A stretch of DNA of 64,000 nt from Desertivibrio insolitus (lineage in GTDB: Bacteria; Actinomycetota; Actinomycetes; Actinomycetales; Microbacteriaceae): positions 124,001-188,000 of the forward strand of contig NZ_JAFIQW010000004.1 of the NCBI RefSeq assembly GCF_017355965.1, read 5' to 3'. Made by a program: the position numbers and the translations under genes. Position 1 is the first letter of the stretch. Each line of letters begins with the position of its first letter. Of this stretch, positions 16,716-25,762 are shown in pieces. The notes under the pieces are model-generated. The model made no database searches and was not told the origin of the DNA. It saw only the letters and a list, made by a program, of their open reading frames with translations.

Positions 16716-16750
16716 CGAGGGCCGCGCACCGCGAGGGTGCGCGGCCCTCG
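16716..16750 (+). terminator. Intrinsic terminator of the small acidic protein gene
   Basis: CGAGGGCCGCGCACC - GCGAG - GGTGCGCGGCCCTCG, a 15-bp perfect stem with a 5-base loop. Confidence 0.85.
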
Positions 16751-16780
16751 GCATGTCCGCCGCCGGGAACGGATGACGAG

Positions 16781-16786
16781 TAGACT
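16781..16786 (+). promoter_or_regulatory. Candidate -10 of the HelD/HelR-like gene
   Basis: TAGACT; predicted start about 7 bases later gives a leader of about 22 nt carrying GAGGGGG ahead of the ATG. Confidence 0.45.
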
Positions 16787-16814
16787 CGAACGCCGATTCC
16801 TGAGGGGGTAGCGA

Positions 16815-19016
16815 ATGGCGTCCGAGCTCGAACGGGAGCAGGAGTACGTCTCGGGGCTGTACGCCCGGCTGGACGCCATCAAGAGCGAGACGCGCGCACA
16901 GCTCACCGAGGTGCGGCGGCAGCAGGTCGGCGGCAACCACCAGGCGCGCTCCGAGCGCGACGCGTTCGCCCGCATCTACGAGGACCGCATCGCTCAGCTC
17001 GACGAGGTCGACGAGCGCCTGGTGTTCGGCCGACTCGAGCTCGAGGACGGCGAGGACGACACCGAGCTGCGCTACATCGGCCGCATCGGCCTGCGCGACG
17101 CCGACCTCGAGCCGATCCTCCTCGACTGGCGCGTGCCGAAGGCGAGCGCGTTCTACCAGGCGACCGCCGCGAACCCCATGGGCGCGCGGGCACGCCGGCA
17201 CCTCATGACGCGCGGACGCAAGGTCATCCGGATCGAGGACGAGGTCTTCGACGAGGAGCTCCTCGGCAGCGACTCGGTGCAGCTGCAGGGCGAGGGCGCC
17301 CTGCTCGCGGCCCTCACCGCGCAGCGGACCGGACGGATGGGCGACATCGTCGCCACGATCCAGGCCGAGCAGGACCGCATCATCCGTTCCGAGCTGCGCG
17401 GCGTGCTCGTCGTGCAGGGTGGACCCGGCACCGGCAAGACCGCCGTCGCCCTGCACCGCGCCGCCTACCTGCTGTACGCGCACCGCGAGCGCCTCGCCCG
17501 CTCCGGCGTGCTCATCGTCGGCCCGAGCCGCTCGTTCCTCGAGTACATCGAGCAGGTGCTGCCCTCGCTCGGCGAGTCGGGTGTGGTGCTGATGAGCGTC
17601 GGACAGCTCTACCCCGGCGTGGAGGCGACGACCGACGACCCCGCGGATGCCGCGGCGCTGAAGGGCGACGCCCGGATGGCCGACCTCATCAAGCGCGCCG
17701 TGCGGTCGCGTCAGGTCGTGCCGAGCGAGACGCAGTACCTCGACGTGAACGGCACGAGCCTGCGGGTGCGGCCCGAGGTGATCGCCCGGGCCATGCGTCG
17801 CGCGCAGGAGCGCAACGAGCCGCACAACGTCGCCCGCGTCACGTTCAACCGTCTCGCGCTGCGCGAGCTCAGCCGGCTGCTGGCCGAGCAGCTGCGCCGA
17901 GGCGGCAGCACGGTCGACGACGACGACCTCCCCGTGCTCGCGGCCGACCTGCGCGACAGCTACGACGTGCGCGTCGCGCTCAACACCGCGTGGATGCCGC
18001 TGACGCCCGAGAAGCTCGTGCAGGACCTGTGGGCCCGCCCCAACTGGTTCGCGAGCCTCACGCCCGACTGGACGGAGGCGGAGCGCCGCGCGGTGCGCCG
18101 CGGGCGCGACGAGCCGTTCACCGTCAGCGACATCCCGCTCCTCGACGAGGCCGCCGAGCACCTCGGCGCCTTCGACCCGGCCGGCGACGCGCGCAAGCGC
18201 GAGGCCGCGCGGCAGCGCGAGCGCGACCTCGAGAACGCCGAGCACGCCATTCAGAACATGCAGGTCGAGGGCATGGTGAGCGCCGAGACCCTCGCCGCCG
18301 GCTTCGCCGAGAGCGCCGAGCGCCTGACCACCGCCGAGCGGGCGGCGACCGACCGCACGTGGGCCTTCGGCCACATCGTGGTCGACGAGGCGCAGGAGCT
18401 GTCGCCCATGCAGTGGCGCCTGCTGCGCCGCCGAGCCCCGCTGCGCAGCTTCACGATCGTGGGCGACATCGCCCAGGCGAGCACCGTGACCGCCGCCGAC
18501 GACTGGGGGAGCGCGCTCGCGACCCTCACGCAGGACTTCGTGCTCGAGGAGCTGACGGTCAACTACCGCACGCCGCAGCAGATCACGGAGCTGGCCGAGC
18601 GCGTCGCGCGCGAGCGAGGGCTGCCGATCACGCCGTCCCGCGCCGTGCGTGCGAGCGAGTGGGACGTCTTCCGCACGGAGTCCGCCGGCCGCCCGGTCCC
18701 GGCGGCGGTCGAAGCCGTCGCAGCGGATCGCGCGCTCGGCCGGCCGGGCTCGCTCGCGGTGATCGCGCCGTCCGCCCTCGTCGAACCGCTCGCCGCGGCG
18801 CTCGAGTCGCAGCACGGCGGTGACGTCGCCCTCGGCCGCCGCACGCTCGCCGCCCCCATCACGGTGCTGACGCCGCAGGAGTCGAAGGGCCTCGAGTTCG
18901 ACGCGGTCGTGCTCGTGGATCCGGACGCGATCGCGGCCGACGGGCCGCGCGGGCCGAGCGCGCTCTACGTCGCGATGACGCGCCCGACGCAGCGATTGCA
19001 CCTCGTTATGGGGTGA
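16815..19016 (+). CDS. HelD/HelR-like UvrD-family ATPase acting on RNA polymerase
   Basis: 733 residues. N-terminal coiled coil (residues 1-60, ELEREQEYVSGLYARLDAIK), then a split SF1 motor: Walker A GGPGTGKTAVALHR (about 200), Walker B VVDEAQELSPMQW (about 523), VGDIAQAST, and motif VI region YVAMTRPTQRLHL at the end. This is the class II (actinobacterial) HelD layout; these proteins pull stalled or rifampicin-bound RNA polymerase off DNA, and HelR gives rifampicin tolerance. No rifampicin-associated element was seen upstream. Alternative: generic DNA helicase, less likely given the N-terminal arm. Confidence 0.85.
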   Translation: MASELEREQEYVSGLYARLDAIKSETRAQLTEVRRQQVGGNHQARSERDAFARIYEDRIAQLDEVDERLVFGRLELEDGEDDTELRYIGRIGLRDADLEPILLDWRVPKASAFYQATAANPMGARARRHLMTRGRKVIRIEDEVFDEELLGSDSVQLQGEGALLAALTAQRTGRMGDIVATIQAEQDRIIRSELRGVLVVQGGPGTGKTAVALHRAAYLLYAHRERLARSGVLIVGPSRSFLEYIEQVLPSLGESGVVLMSVGQLYPGVEATTDDPADAAALKGDARMADLIKRAVRSRQVVPSETQYLDVNGTSLRVRPEVIARAMRRAQERNEPHNVARVTFNRLALRELSRLLAEQLRRGGSTVDDDDLPVLAADLRDSYDVRVALNTAWMPLTPEKLVQDLWARPNWFASLTPDWTEAERRAVRRGRDEPFTVSDIPLLDEAAEHLGAFDPAGDARKREAARQRERDLENAEHAIQNMQVEGMVSAETLAAGFAESAERLTTAERAATDRTWAFGHIVVDEAQELSPMQWRLLRRRAPLRSFTIVGDIAQASTVTAADDWGSALATLTQDFVLEELTVNYRTPQQITELAERVARERGLPITPSRAVRASEWDVFRTESAGRPVPAAVEAVAADRALGRPGSLAVIAPSALVEPLAAALESQHGGDVALGRRTLAAPITVLTPQESKGLEFDAVVLVDPDAIAADGPRGPSALYVAMTRPTQRLHLVMG

Positions 19017-19048
19017 ATCCTCGCGACACGCCGCGGAGGAGTTGCGTA

Positions 19049-19090
19049 ACCCTCAAGCTGAGGGTGAAAGTTTGACCCAGTACTACTGGG
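19049..19090 (+). promoter_or_regulatory. Two palindromes around a -35-like TTGACC
   Basis: ACCCTCA-AGC-TGAGGGT (19049-19065, 7-bp arms) is followed by TTGACC (19072-19077) and CCCAG-TACTA-CTGGG (about 19076-19090). The first palindrome looks like a MerR/SoxR-type operator. The pair precedes a 58-residue ORF by 10 bases. Confidence 0.45.
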
Positions 19091-19100
19091 AGACAACATC

Positions 19101-19277
19101 GTGGCACAGCACAGAGCGTCCTTCTGGGGACGACACTCCCGCGCCCGGCACCGCGGGCCCGGATCCGTCGAACGCGCCTACCGTCGCGCGCATCACGCCG
19201 CCATCCGTGGCGCCGTCGGCCTCACCCTGATCACCACGATGCTCTGGTACACCCCCGCCTTCGACCGGCAGGTGTAG
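19101..19277 (+). CDS. Small basic membrane-associated protein
   Basis: 58 residues, GTG start with GGGAG 8 bases upstream. The first 35 residues are extremely basic (many Arg/His: FWGRHSRARHRG, RAYRRAHHAAIRG), then one hydrophobic segment GAVGLTLITTMLWY and a short tail. Such a layout fits a single-pass membrane peptide with a nucleic-acid- or lipid-head-binding cytoplasmic part. No family recognised. The elaborate upstream palindromes make a regulated small gene plausible. Confidence 0.5.
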   Translation: MAQHRASFWGRHSRARHRGPGSVERAYRRAHHAAIRGAVGLTLITTMLWYTPAFDRQV

Positions 19278-19309
19278 TCGCTCGCAGGCGCACGCGATAG
19301 GACTGAAGG

Positions 19310-19669
19310 ATGAGCGCGCGCCTCGACTCCTTCATGGACGACTACCTCTCCGCCTGGGAGAGCAACGACCCGGCCGAGATCGGGGCCCTGTTCACCGAGG
19401 ACGCCGTCTACCACCCCGACCCCTGGGGCGACGGCTGGCAGGGCGTCGACGACATCGTCGAGAACTGGATCGAGCGCCAGGACGACCCCGGCACGTGGGA
19501 GTTCGAGTGGTCGGTGCTCGTCGAGCAGGGCGACCTCGCGATCGTCGAGGGTGAAACCCGTTACGACGACGGCACCACGTACTCGAACCTCTGGATCATC
19601 CGCTTCGCGCCCGACGGCCGCGTCCACGAGTTCACCGAGTGGTGGCAGGACCAGGCGGACCCCAGTTGA
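19310..19669 (+). CDS. SnoaL/NTF2-like domain protein
   Basis: 119 residues, one NTF2-like cone: MDDYLSAWESNDPAEIGALFTEDAVY is the classic opening helix pair, followed by four strands. No catalytic residue set can be assigned; such proteins are small-molecule binders, isomerases or dehydratases. ATG at 19310 lies 6 bases after TAGGAC and also has AAGG close by. The stop overlaps the next gene's TTG start (TTGA), so the two are coupled. Confidence 0.8.
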   Translation: MSARLDSFMDDYLSAWESNDPAEIGALFTEDAVYHPDPWGDGWQGVDDIVENWIERQDDPGTWEFEWSVLVEQGDLAIVEGETRYDDGTTYSNLWIIRFAPDGRVHEFTEWWQDQADPS

Positions 19670-20571
19670 TCCGCGCGGTCAGGGTGCCGCGCTTCGGCGG
19701 GCCCGAGGTGCTCACCGTCGAGCGGCTCGACCCCGAGGCCCCCGGTCCCGGGCAGGTGCGCGTCGCCGTCCGCACAGCCGGGCTGAACCCCGTCGACTCG
19801 TCGATTCGCCGCGGACCCAACGCCTACGGCTTCGAGCCGCCGCTGACGAACGGGCGGGAGCTCGCGGGCGTCGTGGAATCAGTGGGGCCGGATGTCTCGC
19901 GGCTCGCGCCCGGCGACGAGGTCTTCGGCACGATCCCGATCGGCGCGCAGGCGGAGCTCGTCGTCGCCGATGAGGAGCAGTTCGCGCTCAAGCCGGCCGC
20001 GCTGCCCTGGGAGGTCGCCGGCGGCCTCGCCCTCGCCGGGCAGACGGCCTGGGACGAGCTCGCCTCCCAGCACGTCACCGCCGCCGACGTCGTGCTCGTG
20101 AGCGCAGCGGCCGGCGGCGTCGGCGTGATCGCGGCCCAGCTCGCGCTGAAGCTCGGCGCGATCGTGCTCGGCACCGCGAGCGAGCGCAACCACGAGTTCC
20201 TCCGCGGGCTCGGCGTCGTGCCGCTCGCCTACGGCGAGGGACTGCGCGAGCGGCTGGAGCAGTTGCCGCGCGTCACCGTCGTGCTCGACCACGCCGGGCC
20301 GGAGACGCTTCGCACCGCGCTGGGGCTCGGCGTCGACCCTCGGCGCATCAATACCATCGCGACCGACCCCGCACCCTTCGGCGTGCAGCGGGTCGGCCGC
20401 GGACCGCGTGACATCCGCGCCCTCTCGACCCTCGCCGACCTCGTCGTCGACGGCACGCTGCAGGTGCCCGTCGACTCGACGTGGGCGATGGACGACGTCG
20501 TCGACGCGTACCGGCGCCTCGAGGGTCGCCACCTCCGGGGAAAGGTCGTGCTCGAGATCGCGGCGCGCTGA
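19666..20571 (+). CDS. Zinc-independent MDR oxidoreductase (NADPH:quinone reductase-like)
   Basis: 301 residues. IRAVRVPRFGGPEVLTVE is the typical start of this family; NGRELAGVVESVGPDVSRL, then the NADPH-binding VSAAAGGVGVIAAQLAL (about 145), and the closing segment of the fold. Zinc ligands are absent. Likely NADPH-dependent reduction of a quinone or enone. TTG at 19666 overlaps the preceding stop; an upstream GTG at 19639 is possible but would add nine residues before the conserved start. Acts with the SnoaL-like neighbour. Confidence 0.8.
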   Translation: MIRAVRVPRFGGPEVLTVERLDPEAPGPGQVRVAVRTAGLNPVDSSIRRGPNAYGFEPPLTNGRELAGVVESVGPDVSRLAPGDEVFGTIPIGAQAELVVADEEQFALKPAALPWEVAGGLALAGQTAWDELASQHVTAADVVLVSAAAGGVGVIAAQLALKLGAIVLGTASERNHEFLRGLGVVPLAYGEGLRERLEQLPRVTVVLDHAGPETLRTALGLGVDPRRINTIATDPAPFGVQRVGRGPRDIRALSTLADLVVDGTLQVPVDSTWAMDDVVDAYRRLEGRHLRGKVVLEIAAR

Positions 20572-20583
20572 GCCGCCGCTCCG

Positions 20584-23500
20584 CTACAACCGCGCGGCCA
20601 CCCGTCGCGGCCGAGTCGGGAGCGGAGCGTCGAGAGCGTCGGTGATGCGCGCGATCGTGCCCTCGGGGTCGCGCATCCAGCCCGGCAGCCACACGCGCAC
20701 GACCGCCGGCCAGCCCATGAGCTCCCCGAGCAGGGCCGGAGCGCCGTCGCGATCGGCGACGGTGGGACGTGACGCCCACAGCGGACCGTCGACGAGCACG
20801 GCCACCCGCCACGCGTCCGCGCCCGGCCGGCGCGCCGCGAGGTCGACGCGGAACGACGACAGCCCGAGATCCGTCTCGACCTCGTACCCGCGGTCACGCA
20901 GCTCGGTTGCGAGCTCGGCGACGATGCGGCCGCGGTTCGACGAGGGCGGCGACGCGGCCTCGAGGCGGCGGTCGGCCGCGAAGTCGAGGTACTTCCGCAG
21001 GTCGTGCAGCCCGCGGGCCGACGTGCGCGCGAGATCGAGGTGCTGCGGGTCGAAGGAGGAGAACAGCACGACCTCGTTGCGGGCACGCGTGATCGCGACG
21101 TTGAGCCGCCGTTCGCCGCCCGGCAGATTGAGCGGGCCGAAGTTCAGTGGCAGCAGGCCGGTGTCGGGGTCGACGGAGAACGCGAGCGAGAACAGGATCA
21201 CGTCGCGCTCGTCGCCCTGCACGTTCTCGAGGTTCTTGACGAAGAGCGGGGCGTCGGGGCTCGTCAGCGCGCGCTGCACGGCCGGGTCGCCGCCGTCCTC
21301 GAGCATCGTGAGGATCAGGTCGCGCTGCTGCACGTTGAAGCAGACGACGCCGATCGACTCGGTGCGGCGCGAGGGGTGCGACAGCCGCGCGGTGACCTCA
21401 TCGACGACCGCCTGCGCCTCCGCCTGGTTCGTGCGGCTCCGGCCGCGGTCGAACATCCCCTCGAGGCGCCGGAGCGACAGCCCGCCCTGCCCGTGGCCCG
21501 GAGCGGGCAGGGTCACGAGGCGGCCGTCGTAGTACGCGGCGTTGGAGAACGCGATGAGGCTCTCGTCGCGGGAGCGGTAGTGCCACTCGAGCGAGAGTCT
21601 GGGCAGCCCGGACTCGACGGCCTCGTCGAGGATGCTCTCGAGGTCCTCGACCGCGTCGAGCGGCGACGCGGCGGCCTCCAGCTGCATCATCCGGGTGGGC
21701 GGCATCTGCTTGGAGTCGCCGACGACGACCACGGACTTCGCGCGGCCCATCGAGCCGATCGCCTGCGGAACGCGGATCTGCGAGGCCTCGTCGAAGACGA
21801 CGAGATCGAACTCGATGCTCGTCGCGTCGAGGAAGTGCGCGACCGAGCCGGGGCTCATCAGGAAGCACGGGGTGAGCGCCGTCAGCGCCCCCGGATAGCG
21901 CCGGGTCAGCTCACGGAAGCTCAGACCGCCGCGCTTGCGGTCGAGCTGCCGCTTGAGCTCGGCGATCTCGCCGTGCAGGTTGGCGATGTCGAACGGTCGC
22001 CGGACGAGGATCGACGCGGCGATGCCGGCCGGCGCGGCGGCGCGGGCCGCCGCCGACTCCGTGAGGTAGCCGTCGACCGCACGCTGCTGGGCGTCGCTGT
22101 CGAAGGCGCCGAGCCCGGATGCCGCGAAGCGCTCCTCGAGCGACGCCCGCGCGAGCGAACGCAGCAGCGCCTCGGGGGCGTCCGCGGGAGAGAGGAGCCC
22201 CGCGCCGACCCGGTCGGCGAGTCCGGACAGCCCGAGCTCGGCGAGGGCGGAGAGCAGACGCCGGGTCTCGGCGAAGCGCTGTGGTTGGAGGGCGCCGGTG
22301 CTCGCGACATCCGCCTGCCAGCGCGGGAGGTCGCTGCGCCAGGCGTCGAGCCAGTCGCGGCCCGCGCACCACTGCCGCACGGACGCGGACGTCGCGCCGA
22401 GCGCGGCGAGCAGCCTTCCCCAGACGCCGTCGAGGTCGCGCAGGGCGGCGGCGTCGGTCGCGGAGGCGTCGGCCACGAGGGCGAGCGCGTCGGGCGCGTG
22501 CCGTTCGAGCCGGAGCAGGGCCCGCACGGCCCAGGCCGCCGCCGTCAGCTGCTCGTCGGCGCCGGGGGCGTACGGCCGCCACGACATCGGCAGCAGGAGC
22601 CCGGGCAGCGCGTCCCGGGCGGCGAGCAGCGGCTGCGCCTCACGGCGCGCGTCGGCGAGCCGACGGAGCACCGTCGTGAGCTCGGTGTCGGGCACGGTGG
22701 CGGGGTCGGCGAGCAGCGGTTCGAGGCGGCGCCGGATGCCGCGGCGCCGCAGCCCCGGCAGGAACCAGGCGTCGTCGAGCTTCGCCGCCCGCTCGATCAG
22801 CTCGTCGAGCTCCTCGAGCTCGATCGCGGCGGGGGTGGCGAGCGCGAGGGTGTCGGCGTGCCGCTCGCGGTAGTCCGCGAGCTCCCGCTTGAGGTCGTCC
22901 GCGGCGGCGTGCCACGTCGACCGTTCGAACTCCGGCAGGAACCGCCGTTCCGGCAGCAGCCCGACGTCGCGTGCGCCGAGCAGGCCGACGACCGCCCCGA
23001 GCAGCGCGCCGGGCGGGGTCGACGCGACCGCGGAGCGCCAGGCGGGGGAGAGCTCGTCGACGCGGGCACGTGCCGCGGCCACGTCGCCGAGGGCGGCGGA
23101 GAGCCTGGCGGGGTCGAGCGCCGCGGCATCCGTCGCTCCCGAGAGCACCCACGGATGCGCGGGCGTCAGCCCGAACGCGGTCGCCGCGGCGGCCAGGTCG
23201 TCGGTGAGCCGGACGGGATCGCCGTCGGCGGACGCGAGCACCGCCGGCGGCACGGGCACGACGGGCCCGTCGCCCAGTGCCGCGGCCGCGTCGTACGCCG
23301 ACCACAGCGAGTAGCCGCGGGCGTTCTGCGCGTGCACCGCCGCCGGGTGCGCCGTGAGGGTCGTGAGCGCGCGCCGCAGACGGGCGTCGGTCGCGCGCAG
23401 CACGGCCTCGTCGACGTCGACGTCGTGCGCGAGCGCCTTGCGCAACTGGTCGCGGATCGAGTTGGTCGACTGCTTCGGGCCGTGCAGCTCGAGCGCGAAG

Positions 23501-25659
23501 GCGCCCAGGCCGACGGCGTCGAGCCGGCGGGCGACGACGTCGAGGGCCGCCTGCTTCTCGGCGACGAAGAGCACGGTGCGGCCCTGGTCGAGCGCGTGCG
23601 CGATGAGGTTCGTGATCGTCTGGGACTTGCCCGTGCCGGGAGGTCCCTCCAGCACGAAGGACTCGCCGGCCGTCGCGCGGACGATGGCCTTGAGCTGCGA
23701 CCCGTCGGCCGCGATCGGGAGCCGGAGGGACCCCTCGTCGACGGCCGGGGTCGCTCCCGCGGCCGGATCGTGGAACGTCTCGCCGGGGCGCTCGACGAGG
23801 TGGCGCACGACCCGGTTCTCGAGCAGCTGCGGCCAGTGCGCGTCGAGGTCCTTCCAGATCTGGAACGTCGGGAAACGGAGGATCGCGAGGCACGCGGTCT
23901 CCTCGATCCGGAACGGCAGCTCCGCCTCGAGCAGCTGACGGCGGATCGCCGCGAACGTCGCCTGAACCGCGAGCCCGTCCTCGTCGAGCAGCGGCTGCGC
24001 GAGGGCGTCGAGCTCGACACCCTTCGTCGCACGGAGCCACTCGAGCAGGCACAGGTTCGGCTCGGCCAGCTCCGACCCGTCGAGCTGCATCGAGAACGGT
24101 GCGGATGCCATGCCGCCGCTCAGCCGCACGGGGAGCAGGAACAGGGGCGCGCGCGCCTCCCGGCCGTCCTCCCGCGTGTGCACGAGCACACCGAGACCGA
24201 GGTAGAGGTAGTTGCTGCCCGTCTCCTGCTCGAGCGTGTCGGCCTCGCGCTTCATCGCGCGCAGCTGCGTCCGATGCGCGTCCTCGGTCAGGGTCGAGTA
24301 GATCGTGCGGGTGGTCTGGAACATCGTCGTCATGACGCCAGTCGCCACCTCGTGCGCGGACCCGACACCGGCCAGCCGCTGCAACTCCGACGACTCCGCC
24401 CCGACGCCCAGCCGCACGCTCTTGCCGGAATGCACGACGTCGTCGAGCGCCGGCAGCATCCCGTCCGGCACCGCGAGGTCGAGCACCCGGCGGTTGCGCG
24501 GCAGGTTGAGCAGCGGGTTGCGCAGCGTGAGGTCGAGCAGGTCGCGCTTCCACACCTGCACGCGGGCGGGAGCGGGGTCGGACCCGTCGCGGACCCCGCG
24601 CACGAGCTCCGGCGTGTCGGCGGGAGCGGATGCCGGGCGCCCGGCGGCCCCGAGCACCGGACGCACCCCGTCGAGCCGCGCCCGGGCGACGTCGACCATC
24701 GCGTCGAGCGGGCGGAGCGGCGCCCGGAAGTAGGAGGACGCCAGCGCGACGGCGTCGGGGTACGAGGCGGCGCCGCGCCCGGCGGCGAGGGCGCCGACCT
24801 CGACCGCGACGACCTGATCGGTCGCTACGAGGTTGGCCGCGGTGTTGCCGCCCGTGACGGCGTCGAGCGCCCCGGGGCGGTGCTCGGTCGCGAAGCCGGT
24901 GAAGGCGCCGCCGTCGGCGAGGAAGAGCACGGGGTCGAGCCCGGCGGCCTCGAGGCACCCGGCGTAGAGCAGCGCGAGGTCGAGCGAGGTGCCGAGGCGG
25001 TCGCGCAGCACCTCGTCGGGGAGGCGCACGCGGCTGGGCGCGGCGGGGGAGGCGACGTGGCTGATCTCCAGAGAGCGGAGCGTCTCGAAGATCGCCGCGG
25101 CCACCGCGGGCGCGCGCTCGGCACCGTCGGCGTAGCCGTTCGTCCGGCCGTCCCCGGTCGTGTCGGCGAGCAGGCGCGAGGCAGCCCGCAGCACGGGCTC
25201 GACAGCGGCAGCACCGGGGGTCACGAGCGTGGCGAGGGACGCCGGCGATGCGTCCTCGGGCAGCGCGCCGGGATCGTCGACGGCTACCGGCACCCGGAGG
25301 GTGGGTCCGGCGCCGGCGGTGCGGGCGCCGAGCACGACGGTGCCGGTGGCGGCCCGCCCCGCGCGCAGCAGGGCCTCGCCGAGCGGGGCGAGCTCCGCCG
25401 CGGCCGCCGAGTGGCGGGCGCCGGGTGGCACGGGGCCGTCGAGGCGCAGGCTCACCGTCTGCTCCGTGCCGTCGTCGAGCACGAGCCGGGCGCCGAAGTC
25501 GACCGCCCCGAGCCATCCGTCGCCGGTGTTCGTCACCGACAGCGCGCGCACCGCGGGGACCCCGCTCGCGACGAGCGCGTGATTGACCGTGCCCTGGACC
25601 TCGAACCGCAGGGCGAGCCCGCCTGCCTCCTGCTCGAGAACCTCGTAGACCTCGCGCAT
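20584..25659 (-). CDS. DUF4011 / SF1 helicase / PD-(D/E)xK nuclease protein (candidate anti-phage factor)
   Basis: 1691 residues. Order: N-terminal beta-rich region; a transglutaminase-like segment (GTSLDLALLYAGCLEAAGL, about 220-245); the DUF4011 signature WKRDLLDLTLRNPLLNLPR (about 370-390); SF1 motor with Walker A LEGPPGTGKSQTITN (about 670), Walker B VVFDEASQI (about 1290), VVGDSKQMPPT and motif VI RRLNVAITRAR (about 1520); C-terminal Vsr/MTES_1575-like nuclease fold (SSFRVDLAARR...VAVLVDG...ELMGWPAVVRVW, about 1585-1640). From memory this matches the single-gene helicase-DUF4011-Vsr defence family (Hhe). ATG at 25659 has GAAGGA 4 bases upstream; an ATG at 25728 is open but lacks an RBS and overlaps the presumed promoter. 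Confidence 0.85.
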   Translation of the reverse strand: MREVYEVLEQEAGGLALRFEVQGTVNHALVASGVPAVRALSVTNTGDGWLGAVDFGARLVLDDGTEQTVSLRLDGPVPPGARHSAAAAELAPLGEALLRAGRAATGTVVLGARTAGAGPTLRVPVAVDDPGALPEDASPASLATLVTPGAAAVEPVLRAASRLLADTTGDGRTNGYADGAERAPAVAAAIFETLRSLEISHVASPAAPSRVRLPDEVLRDRLGTSLDLALLYAGCLEAAGLDPVLFLADGGAFTGFATEHRPGALDAVTGGNTAANLVATDQVVAVEVGALAAGRGAASYPDAVALASSYFRAPLRPLDAMVDVARARLDGVRPVLGAAGRPASAPADTPELVRGVRDGSDPAPARVQVWKRDLLDLTLRNPLLNLPRNRRVLDLAVPDGMLPALDDVVHSGKSVRLGVGAESSELQRLAGVGSAHEVATGVMTTMFQTTRTIYSTLTEDAHRTQLRAMKREADTLEQETGSNYLYLGLGVLVHTREDGREARAPLFLLPVRLSGGMASAPFSMQLDGSELAEPNLCLLEWLRATKGVELDALAQPLLDEDGLAVQATFAAIRRQLLEAELPFRIEETACLAILRFPTFQIWKDLDAHWPQLLENRVVRHLVERPGETFHDPAAGATPAVDEGSLRLPIAADGSQLKAIVRATAGESFVLEGPPGTGKSQTITNLIAHALDQGRTVLFVAEKQAALDVVARRLDAVGLGAFALELHGPKQSTNSIRDQLRKALAHDVDVDEAVLRATDARLRRALTTLTAHPAAVHAQNARGYSLWSAYDAAAALGDGPVVPVPPAVLASADGDPVRLTDDLAAAATAFGLTPAHPWVLSGATDAAALDPARLSAALGDVAAARARVDELSPAWRSAVASTPPGALLGAVVGLLGARDVGLLPERRFLPEFERSTWHAAADDLKRELADYRERHADTLALATPAAIELEELDELIERAAKLDDAWFLPGLRRRGIRRRLEPLLADPATVPDTELTTVLRRLADARREAQPLLAARDALPGLLLPMSWRPYAPGADEQLTAAAWAVRALLRLERHAPDALALVADASATDAAALRDLDGVWGRLLAALGATSASVRQWCAGRDWLDAWRSDLPRWQADVASTGALQPQRFAETRRLLSALAELGLSGLADRVGAGLLSPADAPEALLRSLARASLEERFAASGLGAFDSDAQQRAVDGYLTESAAARAAAPAGIAASILVRRPFDIANLHGEIAELKRQLDRKRGGLSFRELTRRYPGALTALTPCFLMSPGSVAHFLDATSIEFDLVVFDEASQIRVPQAIGSMGRAKSVVVVGDSKQMPPTRMMQLEAAASPLDAVEDLESILDEAVESGLPRLSLEWHYRSRDESLIAFSNAAYYDGRLVTLPAPGHGQGGLSLRRLEGMFDRGRSRTNQAEAQAVVDEVTARLSHPSRRTESIGVVCFNVQQRDLILTMLEDGGDPAVQRALTSPDAPLFVKNLENVQGDERDVILFSLAFSVDPDTGLLPLNFGPLNLPGGERRLNVAITRARNEVVLFSSFDPQHLDLARTSARGLHDLRKYLDFAADRRLEAASPPSSNRGRIVAELATELRDRGYEVETDLGLSSFRVDLAARRPGADAWRVAVLVDGPLWASRPTVADRDGAPALLGELMGWPAVVRVWLPGWMRDPEGTIARITDALDAPLPTRPRRVAARL

Positions 25660-25693
25660 CTCGTCCTTCGTCCGCAGCCGATCGGGTGCTGGC

Positions 25694-25699
25694 AGCCTA
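25694..25699 (-). promoter_or_regulatory. Candidate -10 of the DUF4011 helicase gene
   Basis: TAGGCT on the minus strand, 34 bases before the chosen ATG, giving a leader of about 28 nt with GAAGGA. This is the reason for rejecting the upstream ATG at 25728. Confidence 0.4.
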
Positions 25700-25762
25700 C
25701 GTCCGGCCGGGGACAACGCCCGGGCCATCCGCTCGTGTCGCGGGGAAGCGGTGAGCGCTGTC

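Noticed and set aside
16751-16814. Rifampicin-associated element before the HelR-like gene
   Set aside because: I looked for the known 19-bp inverted repeat type and saw only an ordinary -10 and leader.
16371-19001. 876-codon open frame on the minus strand
   Set aside because: Shadow of the HelD/HelR-like gene.
19042-19230. 62-codon ORF starting near 19042
   Set aside because: Overlaps the operator palindromes and is in a different frame from the better supported 19101-19277 ORF with an RBS.
25660-25728. Upstream ATG (25728) for the DUF4011 protein
   Set aside because: No ribosome site, and it lies upstream of the TAGGCT -10; the 25659 ATG has GAAGGA at the right distance.
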